The notes beneath the pieces were generated by a model. It worked only from the letters and a program-made list of their open reading frames with translations. It was not told where the DNA came from and ran no database searches. DNA of 46,079 nt from Balneolaceae bacterium. GTDB lineage: Bacteria > Bacteroidota > Rhodothermia > Balneolales > Balneolaceae. A program made the translations under genes and the position numbers. Shown here one piece after another: positions 7,778 through 15,866 of this stretch. The stretch covers positions 1 through 46,079 of the forward strand of contig JAFGWN010000049.1 of assembly GCA_016937115.1 (NCBI GenBank), given 5' to 3'. Position 1 is the stretch's first letter, and every line of letters begins with the position of its first letter.

Positions 7778-8395
7778 ATGAAAAACATAAAAACAGTTAC
7801 GATTACTCTCTTTGCAATAGCTTTTCTTGCTATCAGCGGTTTTACAACAACTGATAAACCCGCAGAAGCTATGGCATGGAAAATTGATCCCGCTCACAGT
7901 AATATTTCATTTGACGTGCGCCACTTCTTTACTCCGGTTACCGGTCAGTTCAAAGATTACAGCTCCGAAATCCACTTCAACCCCGAAAACCTGGAGGAAA
8001 GCAGCCTCAATGTTGAGATTATGGTAAACAGCATTAATACCGGGAATGAAAAGCGCGACGGCCACCTGCAAAGCGACGACTTCTTTAATGCTGAAAAATA
8101 TCCCACAATAACATTTAGCAGTGATAAAATTACGCAAAGCAGTGAAAATTCTTTCGTCGCTCACGGGCAATTAACTATCAAAGACGTGACGAAAGATATT
8201 AAACTTCCCTTCACTCTGCTGGGCATTCAGGATCACCCGCAAAAAGAGAATACTAAAATTGCCGGCGTAAAAATTGAGCACACCATCAACCGAAATGATT
8301 ACAATGTGGGTACCGGTAACTTTGCTGAAACCGCAGTAGTCGGAGGCGACGTTAACCTTGATATCGCGCTCGAAATGCAGCACACGGTGCAATAA
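7778..8395 (+). CDS. YceI-family periplasmic lipid-binding protein
   Basis: A 205-aa protein with an N-terminal signal peptide (MKNIKTVTITLFAIAFLAIS). The mature part is a YceI lipocalin-like barrel that binds polyisoprenoid-type lipids. Family signatures: MAWKIDPAHSNISFDVRHFF near residue 32, GHLQSDDFFNAEKYPTITF near 95-113, HGQLTIKDVTKDIKLPF near 128-144, and TINRNDYNVG near 170. The physiological role of most members (stress, isoprenoid carriage) is undefined. The gene stands alone with its own promoter spacer and a hairpin terminator after it. Confidence 0.95.
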   Translation: MKNIKTVTITLFAIAFLAISGFTTTDKPAEAMAWKIDPAHSNISFDVRHFFTPVTGQFKDYSSEIHFNPENLEESSLNVEIMVNSINTGNEKRDGHLQSDDFFNAEKYPTITFSSDKITQSSENSFVAHGQLTIKDVTKDIKLPFTLLGIQDHPQKENTKIAGVKIEHTINRNDYNVGTGNFAETAVVGGDVNLDIALEMQHTVQ

Positions 8396-8417
8396 TTCAC
8401 CATCTCTTTTCATATGA

Positions 8418-8446
8418 GGGGCACATTTTAAAGTGTCCCCATTTTT
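8418..8446 (+). terminator. Terminator after yceI
   Basis: GGGG plus ACATTT pairs with AAGTGTCCCC, allowing one bulged C and a wobble pair, and is followed by ATTTTTATTT on the plus strand. It lies between two convergent genes and best fits termination of yceI. Confidence 0.7.
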
Positions 8447-8448
8447 AT

Positions 8449-8784
8449 TTATCCAATCTCTTCGCCATTGGGTACCGCCTTTTCGGTTTGCAGAAGAACA
8501 ATTCCCTCCTCATCGGACATTGCCCCCAGTACCAACACTTCGGATTTAACACCTGCGATATGCTTAACCGGAAAGTTTACGACGGCTACAATCTGTTTGC
8601 CCACCAGATCTTCGGAATTATAATTTTCGGTGAGTTGTGCAGAGCTTGTTTTAATGCCCAGTACACCGAAATCAATCTTCATTACATAAGCGGGTTTACG
8701 AGCTTCAGGATTTAGCTCCGCTTCAACTATTGTACCCGTTCGCATATCCACCTTCTGGAAATCACTGAATTCAATCTGAGTCAT
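8449..8784 (-). CDS. csaA: CsaA-like tRNA-binding (EMAP-domain) protein
   Basis: A 111-aa single-domain protein of the EMAPII/CsaA OB-fold family. Motifs include FQKVDMRTGTIVEAELNPEA, KPAYVMKIDFG, SSAQLTENY and QIVAVVNFPVKHIAGVKSEV, followed by LVLGAMSDEEGIVLL, all typical of CsaA. In Bacillus the protein has chaperone and secretion-related activity, and homologues bind tRNA. Length is exactly that of the family. It converges with yceI and is divergent from the BtuF-like gene. Confidence 0.95.
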   Translation of the reverse strand: MTQIEFSDFQKVDMRTGTIVEAELNPEARKPAYVMKIDFGVLGIKTSSAQLTENYNSEDLVGKQIVAVVNFPVKHIAGVKSEVLVLGAMSDEEGIVLLQTEKAVPNGEEIG

Positions 8785-8840
8785 TGTTATTTCATCTTAT
8801 CTCTTTATAATTTCATTTAATTTTAGCTATATACTGTGTT

Positions 8841-9770
8841 ATGGAAACAACATCAAAACGCATTGTCTCGCTGCTGCCCAGCACAACTGAAATAGTCGCT
8901 GCATTGGGATTAAAAGATCAGCTTGTTGGGCGGTCGCATGCGTGTGATTTTCCACCCGGAGTGGTGTCGCTACCGACCTGTACGCAACCTAAATTTAATC
9001 CTGACGGACAAAGTTATCAAATTGATCAGCGTGTAAAGGCACTGCTGCAAGAGGGACTTTCGGTGTACCGCGTTAATGCCGAAAAACTTACTGAACTCAA
9101 TCCTGATTTCATTATCACCCAGGACCACTGCGAAGTCTGTGCAGTTTCGGTCAATGATGTTAAAATGGCCACACAGGCATATCTTAACCATGCGGTTGAA
9201 ATCATTTCAGTGTCACCAACTACGCTGGCCGAAGTATATGATTCCATCCGGCAAATAGCCGAAGCGCTCAATGTTGCCAAGGCCGGGCAAGCGCTCACTC
9301 AGTCCATGCAGAATGATTTTAGCGCAATCGGAGAAACGACGGTAAAACAGCCGGCCAAACAACTACTAAACATTGAATGGCTCGATCCGCTGATGACTGC
9401 CGGCAACTGGGTACCCGAACTGGCCGATATCGCAAACTTAAAAACAGAATTGGCTGAAACAGGCGCCCACTCACCCTGGGTTGAGTGGAATGATATACAA
9501 GCTCTCGATCCCGAGATAATCTGCGTTATGCCCTGCGGCTACTCCATCGACCAAACGCTGAATGAAATGCACCTGCTAACGCAACGCAATGGATGGACTA
9601 ACCTGCAGGCCGTAGCAGATAAACAGGTATTCATTGCAGACGGGCATCATTACTTCAACCGGCCCGGACCACGCCTGACCGACTCCGCCCGTATCTTTGC
9701 CGAGATACTTCATCCCACCGCGGTTTCTTCCTACAGAAACCGCGGGTGGATTAACTTCTTTGACCAATAA
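8841..9770 (+). CDS. BtuF-like cobalamin-binding protein without signal peptide
   Basis: A 309-aa protein of the ABC-transporter periplasmic-binding (BtuF/FhuD) fold. It begins directly with the domain (RIVSLLPSTTEIVAALGL), then GRSHACDFP and the distal YFNRPGPRLTDS. BtuF-type proteins normally bind corrinoids or siderophores outside the cytoplasmic membrane. This one has no signal peptide or lipobox and no room for one: METTSK precedes the fold. A cytosolic role is therefore likely, as for other annotated cobalamin-binding proteins of this subgroup. No BtuC/BtuD permease or ATPase is adjacent. It starts an apparent operon with SDR, NUDIX and PfpI genes, 22 bp before the SDR. Confidence 0.85.
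   Translation: METTSKRIVSLLPSTTEIVAALGLKDQLVGRSHACDFPPGVVSLPTCTQPKFNPDGQSYQIDQRVKALLQEGLSVYRVNAEKLTELNPDFIITQDHCEVCAVSVNDVKMATQAYLNHAVEIISVSPTTLAEVYDSIRQIAEALNVAKAGQALTQSMQNDFSAIGETTVKQPAKQLLNIEWLDPLMTAGNWVPELADIANLKTELAETGAHSPWVEWNDIQALDPEIICVMPCGYSIDQTLNEMHLLTQRNGWTNLQAVADKQVFIADGHHYFNRPGPRLTDSARIFAEILHPTAVSSYRNRGWINFFDQ
9718..9745. repeat. Perfect 10-bp hairpin inside the 3' end of the BtuF-like gene
   Basis: CCGCGGTTTC (9718-9727) pairs exactly with GAAACCGCGG (9736-9745) around the loop TTCCTACA. It is in the coding region, 25 bp before the stop, and has no T-run. It could slow or partly attenuate transcription, or stabilise the upstream part of the operon mRNA. It may also be chance. 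Confidence 0.55.
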
Positions 9771-9792
9771 AGACTGACACAATAAAATATTC

Positions 9793-10515
9793 ATGACAAA
9801 AAAAGCAATCATCATTGGCGCCACTTCCGGTATTGGCCGCGCCTTGGCTGTTGAACTGCACCAGCGGGGATATACTGTTGGCGCTACCGGCCGCCGTACC
9901 GAGCGGCTGGATGAGCTTGCCGAAATGCTGGGCGATCGAATCCATACTATATTTATGGATGTTGCCGAACCTCAAAAAGCTTTAAAACAACTGGATACGT
10001 GAATTAACGATATGGATGGAATGGATGTCATCGTGCCCAATGCGGGGGTATCCAACTTCAGGGGCAGCGTAGACTGGGAAACGGAGCGCAGGGTTGTAGA
10101 TGTTAATGTTCGCGGTTTTACGGCCCTGGCCAACTACGCTTTTAGCTATTTTGAAAATAAAAAAGAGGGCCATATTGTGGGCGTCTCATCCATTGCAGGT
10201 ATGTTTGGGTACGGACTTTCCGCCACGTATAATGCCTCTAAAGCGTACGTCAGCAATTATTTGCAAGGATACCGGCAGCGGGCAAATCACGCCGATGCAA
10301 ATATTACAATCACCGAAATTCAGCCGGGCTTTGTAGAATCTGAAATGACCGAAGGCAAAAAAGGGATGTTCTGGGTTGCCGATACCCCGAAAGCGGTACA
10401 GCAGATAGCCAATGCCATTAAACGGGAAAAGAATCATGCATACATCACCAAACGCTGGCGGCTGGTAGCCTGGGCCATAAAATTGATCCCAAACTGGATT
10501 TTAAACAAAATATGA
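9793..10515 (+). pseudogene. SDR-family oxidoreductase interrupted by one in-frame TGA
   Basis: Two track ORFs (9793-10002 and 10012-10515) lie in the same reading frame. Only a TGA at 10000-10002 separates them. Joined, they give a 240-codon classical short-chain dehydrogenase/reductase. The Rossmann entry GATSGIG is at residues 9-15, and PNAG lies just after the stop. The catalytic Ser-Tyr-x3-Lys set is VSSIAG and TYNASK. At the stop, QLDT*INDMDGMDVIVPNAG reads normally with a Trp or Arg there. No frame change or loss is present, so this is a point nonsense mutation, a sequencing error, or readthrough. The stop falls before the catalytic residues, so the product without readthrough would be inactive. 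The downstream NUDIX gene starts 9 bp after its end. Confidence 0.88.
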
Positions 10516-10524
10516 TGAAGAACG

Positions 10525-10995
10525 ATGGCCAATGTTAGCGCCGGTATTCTACTTTTTCGCAGAAAACCTCACCTGCAGGTACTGCTTGGACATCCGGGTG
10601 GGCCCTATTGGCAAAATAAAGACGAAGGAGCGTGGTCGATCCCAAAGGGTGAAGTGAAAAATGATGAAGCACTGATTGATACTGCAAAACGCGAATTCGA
10701 GGAAGAGCTGGGATTTATCCCCGAAGGCGACTACGTGGAGTTGGGCTCGATAAAACAGAAAGGAGGCAAAACAGTACATGCCTGGGCTGTGGAATACCAA
10801 ATTCCGGACGATTTTATCTTCACTCCTCAATACTTTGAGATGGAGTGGCCGCCCAGCTCAGGACAAACCGAAACTTTTCCTGAAATTGACCAGATTGAAT
10901 ATTTTGCCGTTTTCGAAGCCAAAAAGAAAATCAATCCTGCCCAGCAGACGTTTATAAATCGACTTATTGATCAGTGCAGTGCTAAAGAACGCTGA
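10525..10995 (+). CDS. NUDIX hydrolase
   Basis: A 156-aa NUDIX protein, hydrolysing nucleoside diphosphates linked to another moiety. The complete Nudix box is at residues 42-64 (GEVKNDEALIDTAKREFEEELGF), matching G-x5-E-x7-R-E-x-x-E-E-x-G. The N-terminal SAGILLFRRK and the WSIPKGE segment match the diadenosine-polyphosphate/MutT-like subgroup, but the substrate cannot be fixed. The ATG lies 9 bp after the SDR stop, so translation may be coupled to the damaged gene. Confidence 0.95.
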   Translation: MANVSAGILLFRRKPHLQVLLGHPGGPYWQNKDEGAWSIPKGEVKNDEALIDTAKREFEEELGFIPEGDYVELGSIKQKGGKTVHAWAVEYQIPDDFIFTPQYFEMEWPPSSGQTETFPEIDQIEYFAVFEAKKKINPAQQTFINRLIDQCSAKER

Positions 10996-11051
10996 CAAGC
11001 TTCAATCGGTTTTCATAATATCAATTAATAATTATAAAAACAGAGGTCACT

Positions 11052-11636
11052 ATGGCTGCTAAAAAAATTTTGATGATTGTCGGCGATTTTGGAGAAGATT
11101 ATGAAATTATGGTGCCTTTTCAGGCGCTGCAGATGGTGGGACATACCGTGCATGCGGTCTGCCCGGATAAAAAAGAAGGCGACACAATTAAGACGGCGAT
11201 CCACGATTTTGAAGGCGATCAAACGTATACCGAAAAACCGGGGCATAATTTTGCTTTGAACGCTTCCTTTGGAAATATCACTCCCGCCGATTACGATGCA
11301 CTGGTGTTACCCGGTGGCCGCGCTCCCGAGTACCTGCGCACAAATGAACAGGTTTTGATTATGGTAAACCATTTTGTGAAAAACAATAAGCCTATCGCCT
11401 CGATTTGTCATGGCCTGCAAATCCTTGCAGCCGCCAATGCGCTTAAAGGAAAAGATATGACAGCCTACCCCGCATGTGGACCTGAAATGGTTATTGCCGG
11501 TGCAAATTATCGGGAAGTGGAACCAACCGAAGTCGTCACCGACGGCAACTTGGTAACATCTCCGGCATGGCCGGGGCATCCGAAATGGCTGGCAGCTTTC
11601 CTCGAGGTACTGGGAACAGAAATATCCCACAACTGA
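11052..11636 (+). CDS. DJ-1/PfpI-family protein
   Basis: A 194-aa member of the DJ-1/PfpI (class I glutamine amidotransferase-like) superfamily. The nucleophile elbow is ICHGLQ with Cys119-His120, and the conserved acidic residue is in GDFGEDYE (residues 11-18). [17 protein letters not shown] around 80-95 is typical. Members act as glyoxalase III-like deglycases, proteases or chaperones; the exact activity is not predictable. It is the last gene of the 8.8-11.6 kb operon, 56 bp after the NUDIX gene and just before a strong terminator. An aldehyde or carbonyl-damage role would fit beside an SDR, but that is inference. Confidence 0.93.
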   Translation: MAAKKILMIVGDFGEDYEIMVPFQALQMVGHTVHAVCPDKKEGDTIKTAIHDFEGDQTYTEKPGHNFALNASFGNITPADYDALVLPGGRAPEYLRTNEQVLIMVNHFVKNNKPIASICHGLQILAAANALKGKDMTAYPACGPEMVIAGANYREVEPTEVVTDGNLVTSPAWPGHPKWLAAFLEVLGTEISHN

Positions 11637-11662
11637 TTCTCCAAAAAACTCATTCCATAAAA

Positions 11663-11689
11663 AAGCCCGGCAGTGTTCATGCCGGGCTT
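11663..11689. terminator. Bidirectional intrinsic terminator
   Basis: A perfect 10-bp GC-rich stem, AAGCCCGGCA / TGCCGGGCTT, with a 7-nt loop. The A-run before it becomes TTTTTT on the minus strand; on the plus strand it is followed by AATTTTC. It separates the PfpI gene (+) from the convergent fasciclin gene (-). Confidence 0.9.
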
Positions 11690-11713
11690 AATTTTCTTAT
11701 CTCTCTATGAAAG

Positions 11714-12271
11714 TTAATTCCTTAGTGAGGCCTGTTCTTTATTTGCTTTTGGAGACGGCATCATCACTTTGTCAATCACATGAATAACACCATTAGAAGC
11801 TTCAATATTTGTCTTTACCAGTTTTGTGCCATTTACTTTTGCCCCTTCATCAGCAAGCGAAACCTGGATCATTTCACCGTCAATCGTTTGTAAAACCTGG
11901 CCGTTTTTCAGATCGGATGTTGTCACGTTGCCAGCCACTACGTGATACGACAATATTCTCTTGAGCTCTTCTTTATTACTTGCTTCCATCAACTCAGCGA
12001 ACTTGCCGTCCGGGAGCGAAGCAAAGGCCGAATCACTCGGTGCAAAAATTGTTATTTTCGCATTCGAATTGAGGTCATCGTCGAGTTTGGCCGTTCGCAG
12101 CGCCGTAACAAAGGTCGACAAATTATCGGTATGGAATGCTTTTTCAACAATTTTTTCCTTGGGCTTTTCGACTTTCTCTTTCTTTTCTTCAGCCGAAAAA
12201 TCGATCTGTGTTAAGGCGATAATGATAAATACGCCAACTAAAGCCCACACAATTTTCATAGGAAGTTTCAT
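11714..12271 (-). CDS. Fasciclin (FAS1)-domain protein, secreted or membrane-anchored
   Basis: A 185-aa protein. The N-terminal hydrophobic segment IVWALVGVFIIIALTQI is a signal peptide or anchor. A lysine/glutamate linker (EEKKEKVEKPKEKIVEK) follows, then one FAS1 domain (residues about 45-175). FAS1 H1 is ITIFAPSDSAFASLP and H2 is ASNGVIHVIDKVMMP, with the central YHVVAG motif. FAS1 domains mediate adhesion outside the cytoplasmic membrane. ATG 12271 is used; a second ATG four codons later is possible. It has its own upstream region shared with the divergent dehydrogenase gene. Confidence 0.93.
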   Translation of the reverse strand: MKLPMKIVWALVGVFIIIALTQIDFSAEEKKEKVEKPKEKIVEKAFHTDNLSTFVTALRTAKLDDDLNSNAKITIFAPSDSAFASLPDGKFAELMEASNKEELKRILSYHVVAGNVTTSDLKNGQVLQTIDGEMIQVSLADEGAKVNGTKLVKTNIEASNGVIHVIDKVMMPSPKANKEQASLRN

Positions 12272-12632
12272 AATTCAAACGCTCTTTATTTAATACTGAG
12301 GTATAAATTTGTTTTTATGCTATCAACTTGTCTGTTACATACCCTTGGCAAGATGGAATGTTCCATCTTTTTTTGATTAAATGACAAGCTATTTACCATA
12401 CTTCAAAACAACGCTACACCCTTCTTTATTGCCCAATAGTTTTTTTGATTAATTCACCTTAATAATGTTTTGAAACATATTTAGTTTTAAACCACTTCAT
12501 CATTAACGATACAATATTATTCATTTAAAGTTTATCTTTATAGATCATTAACATGGGTACTCTTGAAATAGTGAGGAATTACCTGAATATTATTTCTGTT
12601 TATTTCTGGCAGATAACAAATTAACTAATGCC
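12272..12632. other. 361-bp divergent spacer with palindrome and 13-nt direct repeat
   Basis: AT-rich DNA between the fasciclin start (-) and the dehydrogenase start (+). It holds a near-perfect palindrome with 9-bp arms, AAGATGGAA-TG-TTCCATCTT (12350-12369), ending in a run of T. TTTTTTTGATTAA occurs twice, at 12368-12380 and 12440-12452. No SD-led gene is evident; a 23-codon ORF at 12553-12624 is not convincing. The palindrome could be a plus-strand terminator of a short leader transcript or an operator. Confidence 0.55.
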
Positions 12633-13760
12633 ATGAGAAAAGGATTACAGCCATTTCTTATAATTGCTATTGTAATTCTGCTTAGCTCCTGCAACTCATA
12701 TTCAGGGAATGCCCAGCAAGCCATTGAAGGTCTAAGCATGCCCGAAGGTTTTACCGTAGAAGTTTATGCGAATGATGTGGAGGGCGCTCGCTCCATGGCA
12801 CGGAGCTCCGAAGGTATTTTATACGTAGGCACCCGCAGTGAGGGGAAAGTTTATGCCATTCTTGATGAGGATAACGACTACAAAGCGGACAGCGTTATCA
12901 CGATTGCTGAAGGACTGCGAAGCCCCAACGGTGTGGCCCTTCGCAATGGCAATTTATACGTAGCTGAGATCAGCCGTATTTTACGGTTTGATGATATTGA
13001 CAATAACCTGAATAATCCGCCTGAACCCGTTGTTGTGCGTGATGATTTCCCTGCTGAAGGCCATCACGGATGGAAATTTATTGCCTTTGGGCCAGATGAT
13101 AAACTTTACGTACCAGTGGGTGCTCCCTGCAACATATGCAAATCCGAGGATGAAATTTTTGCATCCATTACCCGCATGAATCCGGATGGTTCAAACCGTG
13201 AAATTATTGCTCACGGCGTACGCAACTCTGTAGGGTTCGACTGGCATCCCCAAACCGGGGATTTCTGGTTTACTGAAAACGGGCGCGATATGCTGGGCGA
13301 TAATCGCCCTCCCGATGAACTTAATCATCTGACAGAAACCGGCCAACATTTTGGTTATCCATACCTGCATGGCGATGACATCCTGGATCCTGAATTCGGC
13401 AAACAGGGTAAGACGATGGATATTAACTTTAAGAAACCGGCGCAAAAATTAGGCCCACATGTAGCGGCTCTGGGTATGCACTTTTACACCGGTGCCATGT
13501 TCCCCGATAAGTATAAAAACCAAATATTCATTGCCGAACACGGGAGCTGGAATCGCAGTGAAAAAATTGGCTATCGCATTACACTGGTAAAGCTGAGAGA
13601 GGGCAAAGCGGTTTCGTATGAACCGCTTGTTGACGGATGGCTGCAAGACAAAGAATCGGTTTGGGGACGCCCTGTAGATTTGCTGCAGCTTCCTGACGGT
13701 TCACTGTTAATTTCTGACGATTATGGCGGAATTATTTACCGGCTTACGTATAAAAATTAA
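12633..13760 (+). CDS. PQQ/L-sorbosone dehydrogenase-like beta-propeller lipoprotein
   Basis: A 375-aa protein of the glucose/sorbosone dehydrogenase (soluble quinoprotein) beta-propeller family. It starts with a lipoprotein signal (ILLSSC, Cys20), so it is probably membrane-anchored outside the cytoplasm. Propeller signatures include GLRSPNGVALRNGNLYVAEI, FPAEGHHGWKFIAFGPDDKLY, GVRNSVGFDWHPQTGDFWFTENG and AEHGSWNR. Members oxidise sugars or alcohols with PQQ, but many family proteins have no demonstrated activity. No PQQ biosynthesis genes are in the window. DoxX follows after 18 bp, suggesting an operon. Confidence 0.92.
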   Translation: MRKGLQPFLIIAIVILLSSCNSYSGNAQQAIEGLSMPEGFTVEVYANDVEGARSMARSSEGILYVGTRSEGKVYAILDEDNDYKADSVITIAEGLRSPNGVALRNGNLYVAEISRILRFDDIDNNLNNPPEPVVVRDDFPAEGHHGWKFIAFGPDDKLYVPVGAPCNICKSEDEIFASITRMNPDGSNREIIAHGVRNSVGFDWHPQTGDFWFTENGRDMLGDNRPPDELNHLTETGQHFGYPYLHGDDILDPEFGKQGKTMDINFKKPAQKLGPHVAALGMHFYTGAMFPDKYKNQIFIAEHGSWNRSEKIGYRITLVKLREGKAVSYEPLVDGWLQDKESVWGRPVDLLQLPDGSLLISDDYGGIIYRLTYKN

Positions 13761-13778
13761 TGATGCAATTATAGTTTT

Positions 13779-14204
13779 ATGAGAACACAATCTGCGAAAT
13801 ACCGAAATATCGGATTATTAATCCTTCGTATTGGGCTGGGTACCATGTTTATTCTGCACGGATATCCCAAGCTCTTTGGCGGCCCCGTAGTTTGGGAACA
13901 GGTTGGAGCTGCCACCGGTGTGCTCGGCGTTGATGTTCTGCCGGTTGCCCTCGGCTTTCTTGCTGGAATTACAGAATTTTTTGGCGGCATCTTCTTATTA
14001 CTCGGTATCTTCTACCGGCCAACACTGGGCTTCCTCATTTTTGTGATGGCTATAGCAGCATCTACGCACATTGCCAGTGGCGATCCTTTTTCTATTATTT
14101 CACATCCCATTGAAATTAGTATTGTGTTTATAGCTATGCTATTCCTCGGACCAGGAAAGTACAGCTTGAAAAACAGGCTGAGCACCCGCCAAAGACGTTG
14201 GTGA
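13779..14204 (+). CDS. DoxX-family membrane protein
   Basis: A 141-aa inner-membrane protein with four predicted spans. The first motif, ILRIGLGTMFILHGYPKLFG, is diagnostic of DoxX. GITEFFGGIFLLLGIFYRP and the last span IEISIVFIAMLFLGPGKYS complete the family pattern. DoxX proteins are linked to respiratory or thiol-redox complexes in several bacteria, but a general function is not established. It lies 18 bp downstream of the quinoprotein-like lipoprotein. Electron transfer from that enzyme is a possible but unproven reason for the pairing. Confidence 0.93.
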   Translation: MRTQSAKYRNIGLLILRIGLGTMFILHGYPKLFGGPVVWEQVGAATGVLGVDVLPVALGFLAGITEFFGGIFLLLGIFYRPTLGFLIFVMAIAASTHIASGDPFSIISHPIEISIVFIAMLFLGPGKYSLKNRLSTRQRRW

Positions 14205-14334
14205 GAACTCCCATCTCGTATGAAATTGAATACTTAATGGTTTAATAAAATGATAAAGAGGCGAATTATGTGTATATTCGTTGCTTTTATATAATTAATT
14301 ATCATTTATTAAATCTATTACCAGACGTTTTTTT

Positions 14335-15333
14335 ATGCACGATATTGTTTTAATTCCCGGCGATGGCATTGGACCCGAAATAACCAAATCGGTTACCACA
14401 ATTCTTGAGGCCGCCGGCGCAGATATTAATTGGATCCGCTGCTCTGCAGGCCAGAAGGCGAATCAAGGAGAAGGCACCCCGTTGCCGGAAGCAACACTTG
14501 AAGCACTTAACAAATACCCGGTATCACTCAAAGGGCCACTCACCACCCCCGTCGGTGCCGGATTCCGATCCGTTAATGTAGCCCTGCGTAAAAAACTCAG
14601 CCTGTACAGCAATATCCGTCCGGCGAAAACCATGCCCCATATCGAAAGCCGATTTGATAATGTTGATCTGGTAATGTTCAGAGAAAACACCGAGGGACTT
14701 TATATTGGTAAAGAGCAGTGGGTTAAGGAGCACAGCCATGCTGAAAGTATTGCCGTGGTAACAAAACGAGCCAGTGAAAAAATTATTCGCGCATCATTTG
14801 AGTATGCCAAAAACAATAATCGAAAGAAAGTTACGCTGGTTCATAAAGCGAATATCCTAAAGTTTACCTGCGGACTATTTCTTGAAGTAGGTCAGGAAGT
14901 AGCTAACGATTATCCCGATATTGAGTTTGAAGACCTAATTGTTGATAATATGGCCATGCAAATGGTGATGCGACCAGAGCAATTCGATGTTATTGTAACA
15001 ACCAATCTCTTCGGAGATATTCTGTCTGATTTAGCTTCGGGCCTTATCGGTGGATTAGGCGTTACGGGCGCAGCTAATATTGGCGATGACGCAGCCATGT
15101 TCGAAGCGGTACACGGCTCCGCCCCCGATATTGCAGGACAAAACAAAGCGAATCCCATTGCTTTTCTTTTGTCATCATTGATGATGCTTGAACATATTGG
15201 CGAAACTTCTATCGCAGCAAACATTCGTCAGGCTGTTCATGAAACACTGGCGGATAAATCGGTTTGCACACCCGACATCGGCGGGAAAGGAACCACAGAA
15301 ACGTTTACCCAGACTGTTTGTGAAAACTTATAG
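14335..15333 (+). CDS. NAD-dependent isocitrate dehydrogenase (IDH/IPMDH family)
   Basis: A 332-aa beta-decarboxylating dehydrogenase. The substrate loop reads FRSVNVALRKKLSLYSNIRP with S79, N81 and R85, the S-x-N-x-x-LR pattern of isocitrate dehydrogenases rather than the leucine-rich loop of isopropylmalate dehydrogenase. The coenzyme motif HGSAPDIAGQNKANP has Asp where NADP enzymes have Lys-Tyr, so NAD is expected. TTNLFGDILSDLASGLIGG is the metal-site signature. Homoisocitrate or tartrate dehydrogenases share parts of this pattern, so isocitrate is likely but not certain. It has a 130-bp upstream spacer and its stop overlaps the convergent phosphoesterase gene by 6 bp. Confidence 0.9.
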   Translation: MHDIVLIPGDGIGPEITKSVTTILEAAGADINWIRCSAGQKANQGEGTPLPEATLEALNKYPVSLKGPLTTPVGAGFRSVNVALRKKLSLYSNIRPAKTMPHIESRFDNVDLVMFRENTEGLYIGKEQWVKEHSHAESIAVVTKRASEKIIRASFEYAKNNNRKKVTLVHKANILKFTCGLFLEVGQEVANDYPDIEFEDLIVDNMAMQMVMRPEQFDVIVTTNLFGDILSDLASGLIGGLGVTGAANIGDDAAMFEAVHGSAPDIAGQNKANPIAFLLSSLMMLEHIGETSIAANIRQAVHETLADKSVCTPDIGGKGTTETFTQTVCENL

Positions 15334-15813
15334 CTCCACGAATTCGGGTCTCATGCTTTCCGTATCCAGAAGAGCAATTGTTGCTCGTTCACCAAAGCCA
15401 TGGGCTGTACCGGGATTAATGGCCAGGGTGTTTTCAACCTGCTTGTTTACTGTTTCATGGGTATGCCCGCTAATGACAACATCGTAACTGCCGCTTTCGA
15501 TTAGCGCATCGGTGATAGGTTGATACGTTCCGTGATAGACCGCCAGCTTATTGCCATCGGCTTCCATTTCGAAAAACTCACCCTTTAATTCGGCCCCGAT
15601 GGTACTGAACTTTTCCATGAGTAAATACCCGTCGCCGTCGTTGTTGCCAAATATCCCCTGTAACGGCACCCCTTCAAAGGGTGGAATGGTAAACGGACTG
15701 CAGTAATCGCCGCAGTGAATCACTATATCAGGATTGCTCTTTTTAAATACTTCAACTGCTTTTTTGATATGCGGCACATGGTCGTGTGTATCAGAAATAA
15801 TTCCGATCAGCAT
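15328..15813 (-). CDS. YfcE/MJ0936-type metallophosphoesterase
   Basis: A 161-aa calcineurin-like phosphoesterase of the compact YfcE/MJ0936 type. Metal-ligand motifs are all present: D8 and H10 in SDTHD, D36 in HCGDYCSP, GNNDGD near 57-62, YHGTY near 94-98, and GHTHET near 116-121. These enzymes cleave phosphodiesters in vitro; natural substrates are mostly unknown. The last 6 bp overlap the convergent idh gene. It sits 53 bp downstream of the ketopantoate-reductase gene on the same strand. Confidence 0.94.
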   Translation of the reverse strand: MLIGIISDTHDHVPHIKKAVEVFKKSNPDIVIHCGDYCSPFTIPPFEGVPLQGIFGNNDGDGYLLMEKFSTIGAELKGEFFEMEADGNKLAVYHGTYQPITDALIESGSYDVVISGHTHETVNKQVENTLAINPGTAHGFGERATIALLDTESMRPEFVEL

Positions 15814-15866
15814 GGTTTCCTATTGGTTAAGGTTATTTGTAATTCCTATTAATTAATAACCAATAA

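Noticed and set aside
12553-12624. 23-codon ORF just upstream of the quinoprotein-like gene
   Set aside because: Too short, no SD or family hint; could be a leader peptide, but nothing supports it.
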